Source of the DNA: Hygrocybe punicea
Lineage: Eukaryota; Basidiomycota; Agaricomycetes; Agaricales; Hygrophoraceae
NCBI GenBank assembly: GCA_963556145.1
Contig: OY744463.1
Location: 7,564,001-7,628,000 of the forward strand
DNA: 64,000 nt
Direction: 5' to 3'
The notes under the pieces were generated by a model that was not told where the DNA came from, ran no database searches, and saw only the letters and a list, made by a program, of their open reading frames with translations. Numbering within the stretch: position 1 is the first letter of the stretch; each line of letters starts with the position of its first letter. Positions 26,001 through 41,100 of this stretch are shown here, piece by piece. The translations under genes were made by a program, and so were the position numbers.

Positions 26001-27572
26001 GTCGACACAAATACAGCTGAGCCACTCGTGGACCGAGGAATTGCACGCAATTGTTTGGAATTGGTTGGAATTTGCACGGAATTGTCTTTTGAGCTCACAG
26101 GACACATCACAAATACAGCTGAGCCACTCGTGGACTGAGGAATTGCATGGAATTGTTTGGAATTGGTTGGAATTTGCACGGAATTGTCTTTTGAGCTTGC
26201 TGCAGTCGACACAAATACAGCTGAGCCACTCGTGGACCGAGGAATCGCACGGAATTGTTTGGAATTGGTTGGAATTTGCACGGAATTGTCTTTTGAGCTC
26301 ACAGGACACATCACAAATACAGCTGAGCCACTCGGAGAGCGAGGAATTGCATGGAATTCTTTGGAATTGGTTGGAATTTGCACGGAATTGTCTTTGGAGC
26401 TTGCTGCAGTCGACACAAATACAGCTGAGCCACTCGTGGACCGAGGAATTGCATGGAATTGTTTGGAATTGGTTGGAATTTGCACGGAATTGTCTTTTGA
26501 GCTTGCTGCAGTCGACACAAATACAGCTGAGCCACTCGTGGACCGAGGAATTGCATGGAATTGTTTGGAATTGGTTGGAATTTGCACGGAATTGTCTTTT
26601 GAGCTTGCTGCAGTCGACACAAATACAGCTGAGCCACTCGTGGACCGAGGAATTGCATGGAATTGTTTGGAATTGGTTGGAATTTGCACGGAATTGTCTT
26701 TTGAGCTTGCTGCAGTCGACACAAATACAGCTGAGCCACTCGTGGACCGAGGAATTGCACGGAATTGTTTGGAATTGGTTGGAATTTGCACGGAATTGTC
26801 TTTTGAGCTCACAGGACACATCACAAATACAGCTGAGCCACTCGTGGACTGAGGAATTGCACGCAATTGTTTGGAATTGGTTGGAATTTGCACGGAATTG
26901 TCTTTTGAGCTTGCTGCAGTCGACACAAATACAGCTGAGCCACTCGTGGACCGAGGAATTGCATGGAATTGTTTGGAATTGGTTGGAATTTGCACGGAAT
27001 TGTCTTTTGAGCTTGCTGCAGTCGACACAAATACAGCTGAGCCACTCGTGGACTGAGGAATTGCACGCAATTGTTTGGAATTGGTTGGAATTTGCACGGA
27101 ATTGTCTTTGGAGCTTGCTGCAGTCGACACAAATACAGCTGAGCCACTCGTGGACCGAGGAATTGCATGGAATTGTTTGGAATTGGTTGGAATTTGCACG
27201 GAATTGTCTTTTGAGCTTGCTGCAGTCGACACAAATACAGCTGAGCCACTCGTGGACCGAGGAATTGCATGGAATTGTTTGGAATTGGTTGGAATTTGCA
27301 CGGAATTGTCTTTTGAGCTTGCTGCAGTCGACACAAATACAGCTGAGCCACTCGTGGACCGAGGAATCGCACGGAATTGTTTGGAATTGGTTGGAATTTG
27401 CACGGAATTGTCTTTTGAGCTTGCTGCAGTCGACACAAATACAGCTGAGCCACTCGTGGACCGAGGAATTGCATGGAATTGTTTGGAATTGGTTGGAATT
27501 TGCACGGAATTGTCTTTTGAGCTTGCTGCAGTCGACACAAATACAGCTGAGCCACTCGTGGACCGAGGAATC

Positions 27573-28476
27573 GCACGGAATTGTTTGGAATTGGTTGGAA
27601 TTTGCACGGAATTGTCTTTTGAGCTCACAGGACACATCACAAATACAGCTGAGCCACTCGTGGACTGAGGAATTGCACGCAATTGTTTGGAATTGGTTGG
27701 AATTTGCACGGAATTGTCTTTGGAGCTTGCTGCAGTCGACACAAATACAGCTGAGCCACTCGTGGACCGAGGAATTGCATGGAATTGTTTGGAATTGGTT
27801 GGAATTTGCACGGAATTGTCTTTTGAGCTTGCTGCAGTCGACACAAATACAGCTGAGCCACTTGTGGACCGAGGAATTGCACGGAATTGTTTGGAATTGG
27901 TTGGAATTTGCACGGAATTGTCTTTTGAGCTCACAGGACACATCACAAATACAGCTGAGCCACTCGTGGACTGAGGAATTGCACGCAATTGTTTGGAATT
28001 GGTTGGAATTTGCACGGAATTGTCTTTTGAGCTTGCTGCAGTCGACACAAATACAGCTGAGCCACTCGTGGACCGAGGAATTGCATGGAATTGTTTGGAA
28101 TTGGTTGGAATTTGCACGGAATTGTCTTTTGAGCTTGCTGCAGTCGACACAAATACAGCTGAGCCACTCGTGGACCGAGGAATCGCACGGAATTGTTTGG
28201 AATTGGTTGGAATTTGCACGGAATTGTCTTTTGAGCTCACAGGACACATCACAAATACAGCTGAGCCACTCGTGGACTGAGGAATTGCATGGAATTGTTT
28301 GGAATTGGTTGGAATTTGCACGGAATTGTCTTTTGAGCTTGCTGCAGTCGACACAAATACAGCTGAGCCACTCGTGGACCGAGGAATCGCACGGAATTGT
28401 TTGGAATTGGTTGGAATTTGCACGGAATTGTCTTTTGAGCTCACAGGACACATCACAAATACAGCTGAGCCACTCG
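27573..28476. repeat. Copied block matching 22,167-23,070
   Basis: This is the partner of the block 5,406 bp upstream and shares the rare CCACTTGTGG at 27,861-27,870 region (T at 27,863) and the same order of D, W and GGAATCGC monomers. Because the intervening 4.5 kb is not duplicated in the same order, this is either a remnant of a larger old duplication or a conversion tract. Confidence 0.75.
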
Positions 28477-31400
28477 GAGAGCGAGGAATTGCATGGAATT
28501 CTTTGGAATTGGTTGGAATTTGCACGGAATTGTCTTTGGAGCTTGCTGCAGTCGACACAAATACAGCTGAGCCACTCGTGGACCGAGGAATTGCATGGAA
28601 TTGTTTGGAATTGGTTGGAATTTGCACGGAATTGTCTTTTGAGCTTGCTGCAGTCGACACAAATACAGCTGAGCCACTCGTGGACCGAGGAATTGCACGG
28701 AATTGTTTGGAATTGGTTGGAATTTGCACGGAATTGTCTTTTGAGCTCACAGGACACATCACAAATACAGCTGAGCCACTCGTGGACTGAGGAATTGCAC
28801 GCAATTGTTTGGAATTGGTTGGAATTTGCACGGAATTGTCTTTGGAGCTTGCTGCAGTCGACACAAATACAGCTGAGCCACTCGTGGACCGAGGAATTGC
28901 ATGGAATTGTTTGGAATTGGTTGGAATTTGCACGGAATTGTCTTTTGAGCTTGCTGCAGTCGACACAAATACAGCTGAGCCACTCGTGGACCGAGGAATT
29001 GCACGGAATTGTTTGGAATTGGTTGGAATTTGCACGGAATTGTCTTTTGAGCTCACAGGACACATCACAAATACAGCTGAGCCACTCGTGGACTGAGGAA
29101 TTGCACGCAATTGTTTGGAATTGGTTGGAATTTGCACGGAATTGTCTTTTGAGCTTGCTGCAGTCGACACAAATACAGCTGAGCCACTCGTGGACCGAGG
29201 AATTGCATGGAATTGTTTGGAATTGGTTGGAATTTGCACGGAATTGTCTTTTGAGCTTGCTGCAGTCGACACAAATACAGCTGAGCCACTCGTGGACCGA
29301 GGAATTGCACGGAATTGTTTGGAATTGGTTGGAATTTGCACGGAATTGTCTTTTGAGCTCACAGGACACATCACAAATACAGCTGAGCCACTCGGAGAGC
29401 GAGGAATTGCATGGAATTCTTTGGAATTGGTTGGAATTTGCACGGAATTGTCTTTGGAGCTTGCTGCAGTCGACACAAATACAGCTGAGCCACTCGTGGA
29501 CCGAGGAATTGCATGGAATTGTTTGGAATTGGTTGGAATTTGCACGGAATTGTCTTTTGAGCTTGCTGCAGTCGACACAAATACAGCTGAGCCACTCGTG
29601 GACCGAGGAATTGCCCGGAATTGTTTGGAATTGGTTGGAATTTGCACGGAATTGTCTTTTGAGCTCACAGGACACATCACAAATACAGCTGAGCCACTCG
29701 TGGACTGAGGAATTGCACGCAATTGTCTGGAATTGGTTGGAATTTGCACGGAATTGTCTTTGGAGCTTGCTGCAGTCGACACAAATACAGCTGAGCCACT
29801 CGTGGACCGAGGAATTGCATGGAATTGTTTGGAATTGGTTGGAATTTGCACGGAATTGTCTTTTGAGCTTGCTGCAGTCGACACAAATACAGCTGAGCCA
29901 CTCGTGGACCGAGGAATTGCACGGAATTGTTTGGAATTGGTTGGAATTTGCACGGAATTGTCTTTTGAGCTCACAGGACACATCACAAATACAGCTGAGC
30001 CACTCGTGGACTGAGGAATTGCACGCAATTGTTTGGAATTGGTTGGAATTTGCACGGAATTGTCTTTTGAGCTTGCTGCAGTCGACACAAATACAGCTGA
30101 GCCACTCGTGGACCGAGGAATTGCATGGAATTGTTTGGAATTGGTTGGAATTTGCACGGAATTGTCTTTTGAGCTTGCTGCAGTCGACACAAATACAGCT
30201 GAGCCACTCGTGGACCGAGGAATTGCACGGAATTGTTTGGAATTGGTTGGAATTTGCACGGAATTGTCTTTTGAGCTCACAGGACACATCACAAATACAG
30301 CTGAGCCACTCGTGGACTGAGGAATTGCACGCAATTGTTTGGAATTGGTTGGAATTTGCACGGAATTGTCTTTTGAGCTTGCTGCAGTCGACACAAATAC
30401 AGCTGAGCCACTCGTGGACCGAGGAATTGCATGGAATTGTTTGGAATTGGTTGGAATTTGCACGGAATTGTCTTTTGAGCTTGCTGCAGTCGACACAAAT
30501 ACAGCTGAGCCACTCGTGGACCGAGGAATCGCACGGAATTGTTTGGAATTGGTTGGAATTTGCACGGAATTGTCTTTTGAGCTCACAGGACACATCACAA
30601 ATACAGCTGAGCCACTCGGAGAGCGAGGAATTGCATGGAATTCTTTGGAATTGGTTGGAATTTGCACGGAATTGTCTTTGGAGCTTGCTGCAGTCGACAC
30701 AAATACAGCTGAGCCACTCGTGGACCGAGGAATTGCATGGAATTGTTTGGAATTGGTTGGAATTTGCACGGAATTGTCTTTTGAGCTTGCTGCAGTCGAC
30801 ACAAATACAGCTGAGCCACTCGTGGACCGAGGAATTGCACGGAATTGTTTGGAATTGGTTGGAATTTGCACGGAATTGTCTTTTGAGCTCACAGGACACA
30901 TCACAAATACAGCTGAGCCACTCGTGGACTGAGGAATTGCACGCAATTGTTTGGAATTGGTTGGAATTTGCACGGAATTGTCTTTGGAGCTTGCTGCAGT
31001 CGACACAAATACAGCTGAGCCACTCGTGGACCGAGGAATTGCATGGAATTGTTTGGAATTGGTTGGAATTTGCACGGAATTGTCTTTTGAGCTTGCTGCA
31101 GTCGACACAAATACAGCTGAGCCACTCGTGGACCGAGGAATTGCACGGAATTGTTTGGAATTGGTTGGAATTTGCACGGAATTGTCTTTTGAGCTCACAG
31201 GACACATCACAAATACAGCTGAGCCACTCGTGGACTGAGGAATTGCACGCAATTGTTTGGAATTGGTTGGAATTTGCACGGAATTGTCTTTTGAGCTTGC
31301 TGCAGTCGACACAAATACAGCTGAGCCACTCGTGGACCGAGGAATTGCATGGAATTGTTTGGAATTGGTTGGAATTTGCACGGAATTGTCTTTTGAGCTT

Positions 31401-32370
31401 GCTGCAGTCGACACAAATACAGCTGAGCCACTCGTGGACCGAGGAATTGCACGGAATTGTTTGGAATTGGTTGGAATTTGCACGGAATTGTCTTTTGAGC
31501 TCACAGGACACATCACAAATACAGCTGAGCCACTCGTGGACTGAGGAATTGCACGCAATTGTTTGGAATTGGTTGGAATTTGCACGGAATTGTCTTTTGA
31601 GCTTGCTGCAGTCGACACAAATACAGCTGAGCCACTCGTGGACCGAGGAATTGCATGGAATTCTTTGGAATTGGTTGGAATTTGCACGGAATTGTCTTTG
31701 GAGCTTGCTGCAGTCGACACAAATACAGCTGAGCCACTCGTGGACCGAGGAATTGCACGGAATTGTTTGGAATTGGTTGGAATTTGCACGGAATTGTCTT
31801 TTGAGCTCACAGGACACATCACAAATACAGCTGAGCCACTCGTGGACTGAGGAATTGCACGCAATTGTTTGGAATTGGTTGGAATTTGCACGGAATTGTC
31901 TTTTGAGCTTGCTGCAGTCGACACAAATACAGCTGAGCCACTCGTGGACCGAGGAATTGCATGGAATTGTTTGGAATTGGTTGGAATTTGCACGGAATTG
32001 TCTTTTGAGCTTGCTGCAGTCGACACAAATACAGCTGAGCCACTCGTGGACCGAGGAATCGCACGGAATTGTTTGGAATTGGTTGGAATTTGCACGGAAT
32101 TGTCTTTTGAGCTCACAGGACACATCACAAATACAGCTGAGCCACTCGGAGAGCGAGGAATTGCATGGAATTCTTTGGAATTGGTTGGAATTTGCACGGA
32201 ATTGTCTTTGGAGCTTGCTGCAGTCGACACAAATACAGCTGAGCCACTCGTGGACCGAGGAATTGCATGGAATTGTTTGGAATTGGTTGGAATTTGCACG
32301 GAATTGTCTTTTGAGCTTGCTGCAGTCGACACAAATACAGCTGAGCCACTCGTGGACCGAGGAATTGCAT

Positions 32371-35172
32371 GGAATTGTTTGGAATTGGTTGGAATTTGCA
32401 CGGAATTGTCTTTTGAGCTCACAGGACACATCACAAATACAGCTGAGCCACTCGGAGAGCGAGGAATTGCATGGAATTCTTTGGAATTGGTTGGAATTTG
32501 CACGGAATTGTCTTTGGAGCTTGCTGCAGTCGACACAAATACAGCTGAGCCACTCGTGGACCGAGGAATTGCATGGAATTGTTTGGAATTGGTTGGAATT
32601 TGCATGGAATTGTCTTTTGAGCTTGCTGCAGTCGACACAAATACAGCTGAGCCACTCGTGGACCGAGGAATTGCACGGAATTGTTTGGAATTGGTTGGAA
32701 TTTGCACGGAATTGTCTTTTGAGCCTGCTGCAGTCGACACAAATACAGCTGAGCCACTCGTGGAATGAGGAATTGCACGGAATTGTTTGGAATTGGTTGG
32801 AATTTGCACGGAATTGTCTTTTGAGCTCACAGGACACATCACAAATACAGCTGAGCCACTCGTGGACTGAGGAATTGCACGCAATTGTTTGGAATTGGTT
32901 GGAATTTGCACGGAATTGTCTTTTGAGCTTGCTGCAGTCGACACAAATACAGCTGAGCCACTCGTGGACCGACGAATTGCACGGAATTGTTTGGAATTGG
33001 TTGGAATTTGCACGGAATTGTCTTTTGAGCTTGCTGCAGTCGACACAAATACAGCTGAGCCACTCGTGGACCGAGGAATTGCACGGAATTGTTTGGAATT
33101 GGTTGGAATTTGCACGGAATTGTCTTTTGAGCTCACAGGACACATCACAAATACAGCTGAGCCACTCGGAGAGCGAGGAATTGCATGGAATTCTTTGGAA
33201 TTGGTTGGAATTTGCACGGAATTGTCTTTGGAGCTTGCTGCAGTCGACACAAATACAGCTGAGCCACTCGTGGACCGAGGAATTGCATGGAATTGTTTGG
33301 AATTGGTTGGAATTTGCACGGAATTGTCTTTTGAGCCTGCTGCAGTCGACACAAATACAGCTGAGCCACTCGTGGACCGAGGAATTGCACGGAATTGTTT
33401 GGAATTGGTTGGAATTTGCACGGAATTGTCTTTTGAGCTCACAGGACACATCACAAATACAGCTGAGCCACTCGGAGAGCGAGGAATTGCATGGAATTCT
33501 TTGGAATTGGTTGGAATTTGCACGGAATTGTCTTTGGAGCTTGCTGCAGTCGACACAAATACAGCTGAGCCACTCGTGGACCGAGGAATTGCATGGAATT
33601 GTTTGGAATTGGTTGGAATTTGCATGGAATTGTCTTTTGAGCTTGCTGCAGTCGACACAAATACAGCTGAGCCACTCGTGGACCGAGGAATTGCACGGAA
33701 TTGTTTGGAATTGGTTGGAATTTGCACGGAATTGTCTTTTGAGCCTGCTGCAGTCGACACAAATACAGCTGAGCCACTCGTGGAATGAGGAATTGCACGG
33801 AATTGTTTGGAATTGGTTGGAATTTGCACGGAATTGTCTTTTGAGCTCACAGGACACATCACAAATACAGCTGAGCCACTCGTGGACTGAGGAATTGCAC
33901 GCAATTGTTTGGAATTGGTTGGAATTTGCACGGAATTGTCTTTTGAGCTTGCTGCAGTCGACACAAATACAGCTGAGCCACTCGTGGACCGACGAATTGC
34001 ACGGAATTGTTTGGAATTGGTTGGAATTTGCACGGAATTGTCTTTTGAGCTTGCTGCAGTCGACACAAATACAGCTGAGCCACTCGTGGACCGAGGAATT
34101 GCACGGAATTGTTTGGAATTGGTTGGAATTTGCACGGAATTGTCTTTTGAGCTCACAGGACACATCACAAATACAGCTGAGCCACTCGGAGAGCGAGGAA
34201 TTGCATGGAATTCTTTGGAATTGGTTGGAATTTGCACGGAATTGTCTTTGGAGCTTGCTGCAGTCGACACAAATACAGCTGAGCCACTCGTGGACCGAGG
34301 AATTGCATGGAATTGTTTGGAATTGGTTGGAATTTGCACGGAATTGTCTTTTGAGCCTGCTGCAGTCGACACAAATACAGCTGAGCCACTCGTGGACCGA
34401 GGAATTGCACGGAATTGTTTGGAATTGGTTGGAATTTGCACGGAATTGTCTTTTGAGCTCACAGGACACATCACAAATACAGCTGAGCCACTCGGAGAGC
34501 GAGGAATTGCATGGAATTCTTTGGAATTGGTTGGAATTTGCACGGAATTGTCTTTGGAGCTTGCTGCAGTCGACACAAATACAGCTGAGCCACTCGTGGA
34601 CCGAGGAATTGCATGGAATTGTTTGGAATTGGTTGGAATTTGCATGGAATTGTCTTTTGAGCTTGCTGCAGTCGACACAAATACAGCTGAGCCACTCGTG
34701 GACCGAGGAATTGCACGGAATTGTTTGGAATTGGTTGGAATTTGCACGGAATTGTCTTTTGAGCCTGCTGCAGTCGACACAAATACAGCTGAGCCACTCG
34801 TGGAATGAGGAATTGCACGGAATTGTTTGGAATTGGTTGGAATTTGCACGGAATTGTCTTTTGAGCTCACAGGACACATCACAAATACAGCTGAGCCACT
34901 CGTGGACTGAGGAATTGCACGCAATTGTTTGGAATTGGTTGGAATTTGCACGGAATTGTCTTTTGAGCTTGCTGCAGTCGACACAAATACAGCTGAGCCA
35001 CTCGTGGACCGACGAATTGCACGGAATTGTTTGGAATTGGTTGGAATTTGCACGGAATTGTCTTTTGAGCTTGCTGCAGTCGACACAAATACAGCTGAGC
35101 CACTCGTGGACCGAGGAATTGCACGGAATTGTTTGGAATTGGTTGGAATTTGCACGGAATTGTCTTTTGAGC
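32371..35172. repeat. 1,020-bp higher-order repeat (10-mer), about 2.75 copies
   Basis: The diagnostic C67>T (TTTGCATGGAATTG) occurs at 32,605, 33,625 and 34,645, spaced 1,020 bp, and I saw it nowhere else. The block at 32,889-33,908 appears identical to 33,909-34,928. The A' box (C85, first at 32,725), the N box (GTGGAATGAGG, first at 32,764) and the X box (GACCGACG, first at 32,973) enter the window here. Periodicity ends at 35,173, where C85 replaces the start of a B box. Confidence 0.88.
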
Positions 35173-38100
35173 CTGCTGCAGTCGACACAAATACAGCTGA
35201 GCCACTCGTGGAATGAGGAATTGCACGGAATTGTTTGGAATTGGTTGGAATTTGCACGGAATTGTCTTTTGAGCTCACAGGACACATCACAAATACAGCT
35301 GAGCCACTCGTGGACTGAGGAATTGCACGCAATTGTTTGGAATTGGTTGGAATTTGCACGGAATTGTCTTTTGAGCTTGCTGCAGTCGACACAAATACAG
35401 CTGAGCCACTCGTGGACCGACGAATTGCACGGAATTGTTTGGAATTGGTTGGAATTTGCACGGAATTGTCTTTTGAGCTTGCTGCAGTCGACACAAATAC
35501 AGCTGAGCCACTCGTGGACCGAGGAATTGCACGGAATTGTTTGGAATTGGTTGGAATTTGCACGGAATTGTCTTTTGAGCTCACAGGACACATCACAAAT
35601 ACAGCTGAGCCACTCGGAGAGCGAGGAATTGCATGGAATTCTTTGGAATTGGTTGGAATTTGCACGGAATTGTCTTTGGAGCTTGCTGCAGTCGACACAA
35701 ATACAGCTGAGCCACTCGTGGACCGAGGAATTGCATGGAATTGTTTGGAATTGGTTGGAATTTGCACGGAATTGTCTTTTGAGCCTGCTGCAGTCGACAC
35801 AAATACAGCTGAGCCACTCGTGGACCGAGGAATTGCACGGAATTGTTTGGAATTGGTTGGAATTTGCACGGAATTGTCTTTTGAGCTCACAGGACACATC
35901 ACAAATACAGCTGAGCCACTCGTGGACTGAGGAATTGCACGCAATTGTTTGGAATTGGTTGGAATTTGCACGGAATTGTCTTTGGAGCTTGCTGCAGTCG
36001 ACACAAATACAGCTGAGCCACTCGTGGACCGAGGAATTGCATGGAATTGTTTGGAATTGGTTGGAATTTGCACGGAATTGTCTTTGGAGCTTGCTGCAGT
36101 CGACACAAATACAGCTGAGCCACTCGTGGACCGAGGAATTGCATGGAATTGTTTGGAATTGGTTGGAATTTGCACGGAATTGTCTTTTGAGCTCACAGGA
36201 CACATCACAAATACAGCTGAGCCACTCGTGGACTGAGGAATTGCACGCAATTGTTTGGAATTGGTTGGAATTTGCACGGAATTGTCTTTTGAGCTTGCTG
36301 CAGTCGACACAAATACAGCTGAGCCACTCGTGGACCGAGGAATTGCATGGAATTGTTTGGAATTGGTTGGAATTTGCACGGAATTGTCTTTTGAGCTTGC
36401 TGCAGTCGACACAAATACAGCTGAGCCACTCGTGGACCGAGGAATTGCACGGAATTGTTTGGAATTGGTTGGAATTTGCACGGAATTGTCTTTTGAGCTC
36501 ACAGGACACATCACAAATACAGCTGAGCCACTCGTGGACTGAGGAATTGCACGCAATTGTTTGGAATTGGTTGGAATTTGCACGGAATTGTCTTTTGAGC
36601 TTGCTGCAGTCGACACAAATACAGCTGAGCCACTCGTGGACCGAGGAATTGCATGGAATTGTTTGGAATTGGTTGGAATTTGCACGGAATTGTCTTTTGA
36701 GCTTGCTGCAGTCGACACAAATACAGCTGAGCCACTCGTGGACCGAGGAATTGCACGGAATTGTTTGGAATTGGTTGGAATTTGCACGGAATTGTCTTTT
36801 GAGCTCACAGGACACATCACAAATACAGCTGAGCCACTCGGAGAGCGAGGAATTGCATGGAATTCTTTGGAATTGGTTGGAATTTGCACGGAATTGTCTT
36901 TGGAGCTTGCTGCAGTCGACACAAATACAGCTGAGCCACTCGTGGACCGAGGAATTGCATGGAATTGTTTGGAATTGGTTGGAATTTGCACGGAATTGTC
37001 TTTTGAGCTTGCTGCAGTCGACACAAATACAGCTGAGCCACTCGTGGACCGAGGAATTGCACGGAATTGTTTGGAATTGGTTGGAATTTGCACGGAATTG
37101 TCTTTTGAGCCTGCTGCAGTCGACACAAATACAGCTGAGCCACTCGTGGAATGAGGAATTGCACGGAATTGTTTGGAATTGGTTGGAATTTGCACGGAAT
37201 TGTCTTTTGAGCTCACAGGACACATCACAAATACAGCTGAGCCACTCGTGGACTGAGGAATTGCACGCAATTGTTTGGAATTGGTTGGAATTTGCACGGA
37301 ATTGTCTTTTGAGCTTGCTGCAGTCGACACAAATACAGCTGAGCCACTCGTGGACCGACGAATTGCACGGAATTGTTTGGAATTGGTTGGAATTTGCACG
37401 GAATTGTCTTTTGAGCTTGCTGCAGTCGACACAAATACAGCTGAGCCACTCGTGGACCGAGGAATTGCACGGAATTGTTTGGAATTGGTTGGAATTTGCA
37501 CGGAATTGTCTTTTGAGCTCACAGGACACATCACAAATACAGCTGAGCCACTCGTGGACTGAGGAATTGCACGCAATTGTTTGGAATTGGTTGGAATTTG
37601 CACGGAATTGTCTTTTGAGCTTGCTGCAGTCGACACAAATACAGCTGAGCCACTCGTGGACCGACGAATTGCACGGAATTGTTTGGAATTGGTTGGAATT
37701 TGCACGGAATTGTCTTTTGAGCTTGCTGCAGTCGACACAAATACAGCTGAGCCACTCGTGGACCGAGGAATTGCATGGAATTGTTTGGAATTGGTTGGAA
37801 TTTGCACGGAATTGTCTTTTGAGCTCACAGGACACATCACAAATACAGCTGAGCCACTCGTGGACTGAGGAATTGCACGCAATTGTTTGGAATTGGTTGG
37901 AATTTGCACGGAATTGTCTTTGGAGCTTGCTGCAGTCGACACAAATACAGCTGAGCCACTCGTGGACCGAGGAATTGCACGGAATTGTTTGGAATTGGTT
38001 GGAATTTGCACGGAATTGTCTTTTGAGCCTGCTGCAGTCGACACAAATACAGCTGAGCCACTCGTGGAATGAGGAATTGCACGGAATTGTTTGGAATTGG

Positions 38101-41100
38101 TTGGAATTTGCACGGAATTGTCTTTTGAGCTCACAGGACACATCACAAATACAGCTGAGCCACTCGTGGACTGAGGAATTGCACGCAATTGTTTGGAATT
38201 GGTTGGAATTTGCACGGAATTGTCTTTTGAGCTTGCTGCAGTCGACACAAATACAGCTGAGCCACTCGTGGACCGACGAATTGCACGGAATTGTTTGGAA
38301 TTGGTTGGAATTTGCACGGAATTGTCTTTTGAGCTTGCTGCAGTCGACACAAATACAGCTGAGCCACTCGTGGACCGAGGAATTGCACGGAATTGTTTGG
38401 AATTGGTTGGAATTTGCACGGAATTGTCTTTTGAGCTCACAGGACACATCACAAATACAGCTGAGCCACTCGTGGACTGAGGAATTGCACGCAATTGTTT
38501 GGAATTGGTTGGAATTTGCACGGAATTGTCTTTTGAGCTTGCTGCAGTCGACACAAATACAGCTGAGCCACTCGTGGACCGAGGAATTGCACGGAATTGT
38601 TTGGAATTGGTTGGAATTTGCACGGAATTGTCTTTTGAGCTCACAGGACACATCACAAATACAGCTGAGCCACTCGTGGACTGAGGAATTGCACGCAATT
38701 GTTTGGAATTGGTTGGAATTTGCACGGAATTGTCTTTTGAGCTTGCTGCAGTCGACACAAATACAGCTGAGCCACTCGTGGACCGACGAATTGCACGGAA
38801 TTGTTTGGAATTGGTTGGAATTTGCACGGAATTGTCTTTTGAGCTTGCTGCAGTCGACACAAATACAGCTGAGCCACTCGTGGACCGAGGAATTGCACGG
38901 AATTGTTTGGAATTGGTTGGAATTTGCACGGAATTGTCTTTTGAGCTCACAGGACACATCACAAATACAGCTGAGCCACTCGTGGACTGAGGAATTGCAC
39001 GCAATTGTTTGGAATTGGTTGGAATTTGCACGGAATTGTCTTTTGAGCTTGCTGCAGTCGACACAAATACAGCTGAGCCACTCGTGGACCGAGGAATTGC
39101 ATGGAATTGTTTGGAATTGGTTGGAATTTGCACGGAATTGTCTTTTGAGCTTGCTGCAGTCGACACAAATACAGCTGAGCCACTCGTGGACCGAGGAATT
39201 GCACGGAATTGTTTGGAATTGGTTGGAATTTGCACGGAATTGTCTTTTGAGCTCACAGGACACATCACAAATACAGCTGAGCCACTCGGAGAGCGAGGAA
39301 TTGCATGGAATTCTTTGGAATTGGTTGGAATTTGCACGGAATTGTCTTTGGAGCTTGCTGCAGTCGACACAAATACAGCTGAGCCACTCGTGGACCGAGG
39401 AATTGCATGGAATTGTTTGGAATTGGTTGGAATTTGCACGGAATTGTCTTTTGAGCTTGCTGCAGTCGACACAAATACAGCTGAGCCACTCGTGGACCGA
39501 GGAATTGCACGGAATTGTTTGGAATTGGTTGGAATTTGCACGGAATTGTCTTTTGAGCCTGCTGCAGTCGACACAAATACAGCTGAGCCACTCGTGGAAT
39601 GAGGAATTGCACGGAATTGTTTGGAATTGGTTGGAATTTGCACGGAATTGTCTTTTGAGCTCACAGGACACATCACAAATACAGCTGAGCCACTCGTGGA
39701 CTGAGGAATTGCACGCAATTGTTTGGAATTGGTTGGAATTTGCACGGAATTGTCTTTTGAGCTTGCTGCAGTCGACACAAATACAGCTGAGCCACTCGTG
39801 GACCGACGAATTGCACGGAATTGTTTGGAATTGGTTGGAATTTGCACGGAATTGTCTTTTGAGCTTGCTGCAGTCGACACAAATACAGCTGAGCCACTCG
39901 TGGACCGAGGAATTGCACGGAATTGTTTGGAATTGGTTGGAATTTGCACGGAATTGTCTTTTGAGCTCACAGGACACATCACAAATACAGCTGAGCCACT
40001 CGTGGACTGAGGAATTGCACGCAATTGTTTGGAATTGGTTGGAATTTGCACGGAATTGTCTTTTGAGCTTGCTGCAGTCGACACAAATACAGCTGAGCCA
40101 CTCGTGGACCGAGGAATTGCACGGAATTGTTTGGAATTGGTTGGAATTTGCACGGAATTGTCTTTTGAGCTCACAGGACACATCACAAATACAGCTGAGC
40201 CACTCGTGGACTGAGGAATTGCACGCAATTGTTTGGAATTGGTTGGAATTTGCACGGAATTGTCTTTTGAGCTTGCTGCAGTCGACACAAATACAGCTGA
40301 GCCACTCGGGGAGCGAGGAATTGCATGGAATTGTTTGGAATTGGTTGGAATTTGCACGGAATTGTCTTTTGAGCTTGCTGCAGTCGACACAAATACAGCT
40401 GAGCCACTCGTGGACCGAGGAATTGCACGGAATTGTTTGGAATTGGTTGGAATTTGCACGGAATTGTCTTTTGAGCTCACAGGACACATCACAAATACAG
40501 CTGAGCCACTCGTGGACTGAGGAATTGCACGCAATTGTTTGGAATTGGTTGGAATTTGCACGGAATTGTCTTTTGAGCTTGCTGCAGTCGACACAAATAC
40601 AGCTGAGCCACTCGTGGACCGAGGAATTGCACGGAATTGTTTGGAATTGGTTGGAATTTGCACGGAATTGTCTTTTGAGCTCACAGGACACATCACAAAT
40701 ACAGCTGAGCCACTCGTGGACTGAGGAATTGCACGCAATTGTTTGGAATTGGTTGGAATTTGCACGGAATTGTCTTTTGAGCTTGCTGCAGTCGACACAA
40801 ATACAGCTGAGCCACTCGTGGACCGACGAATTGCACGGAATTGTTTGGAATTGGTTGGAATTTGCACGGAATTGTCTTTTGAGCTTGCTGCAGTCGACAC
40901 AAATACAGCTGAGCCACTCGTGGACCGAGGAATTGCACGGAATTGTTTGGAATTGGTTGGAATTTGCACGGAATTGTCTTTTGAGCTCACAGGACACATC
41001 ACAAATACAGCTGAGCCACTCGGAGAGCGAGGAATTGCATGGAATTCTTTGGAATTGGTTGGAATTTGCACGGAATTGTCTTTGGAGCTTGCTGCAGTCG

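Larger units (their letters stand above)
15644..32370. repeat. Domain III: trimer-based satellite with D/ACGC variants
   Basis: Two variants appear here for the first time and persist to the end of the window: G38>C (GCACGCAATT) from 15,644 and C24>T (GTGGACTGAGG, type D) from 15,732. They usually sit together in the monomer after a B box. Many sections repeat every 306 bp as D-type A, W-type A with T36, W-type B, for example around 28,809-29,115, 30,033-30,339 and 30,951-31,869. T32>C (GGAATCGCAC) is confined to 19,616-32,060. Larger copied blocks overlie this, including offsets of 816, 1,020, 1,122, 1,224 and 1,734 bp. Nothing other than satellite is present. Confidence 0.85.
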
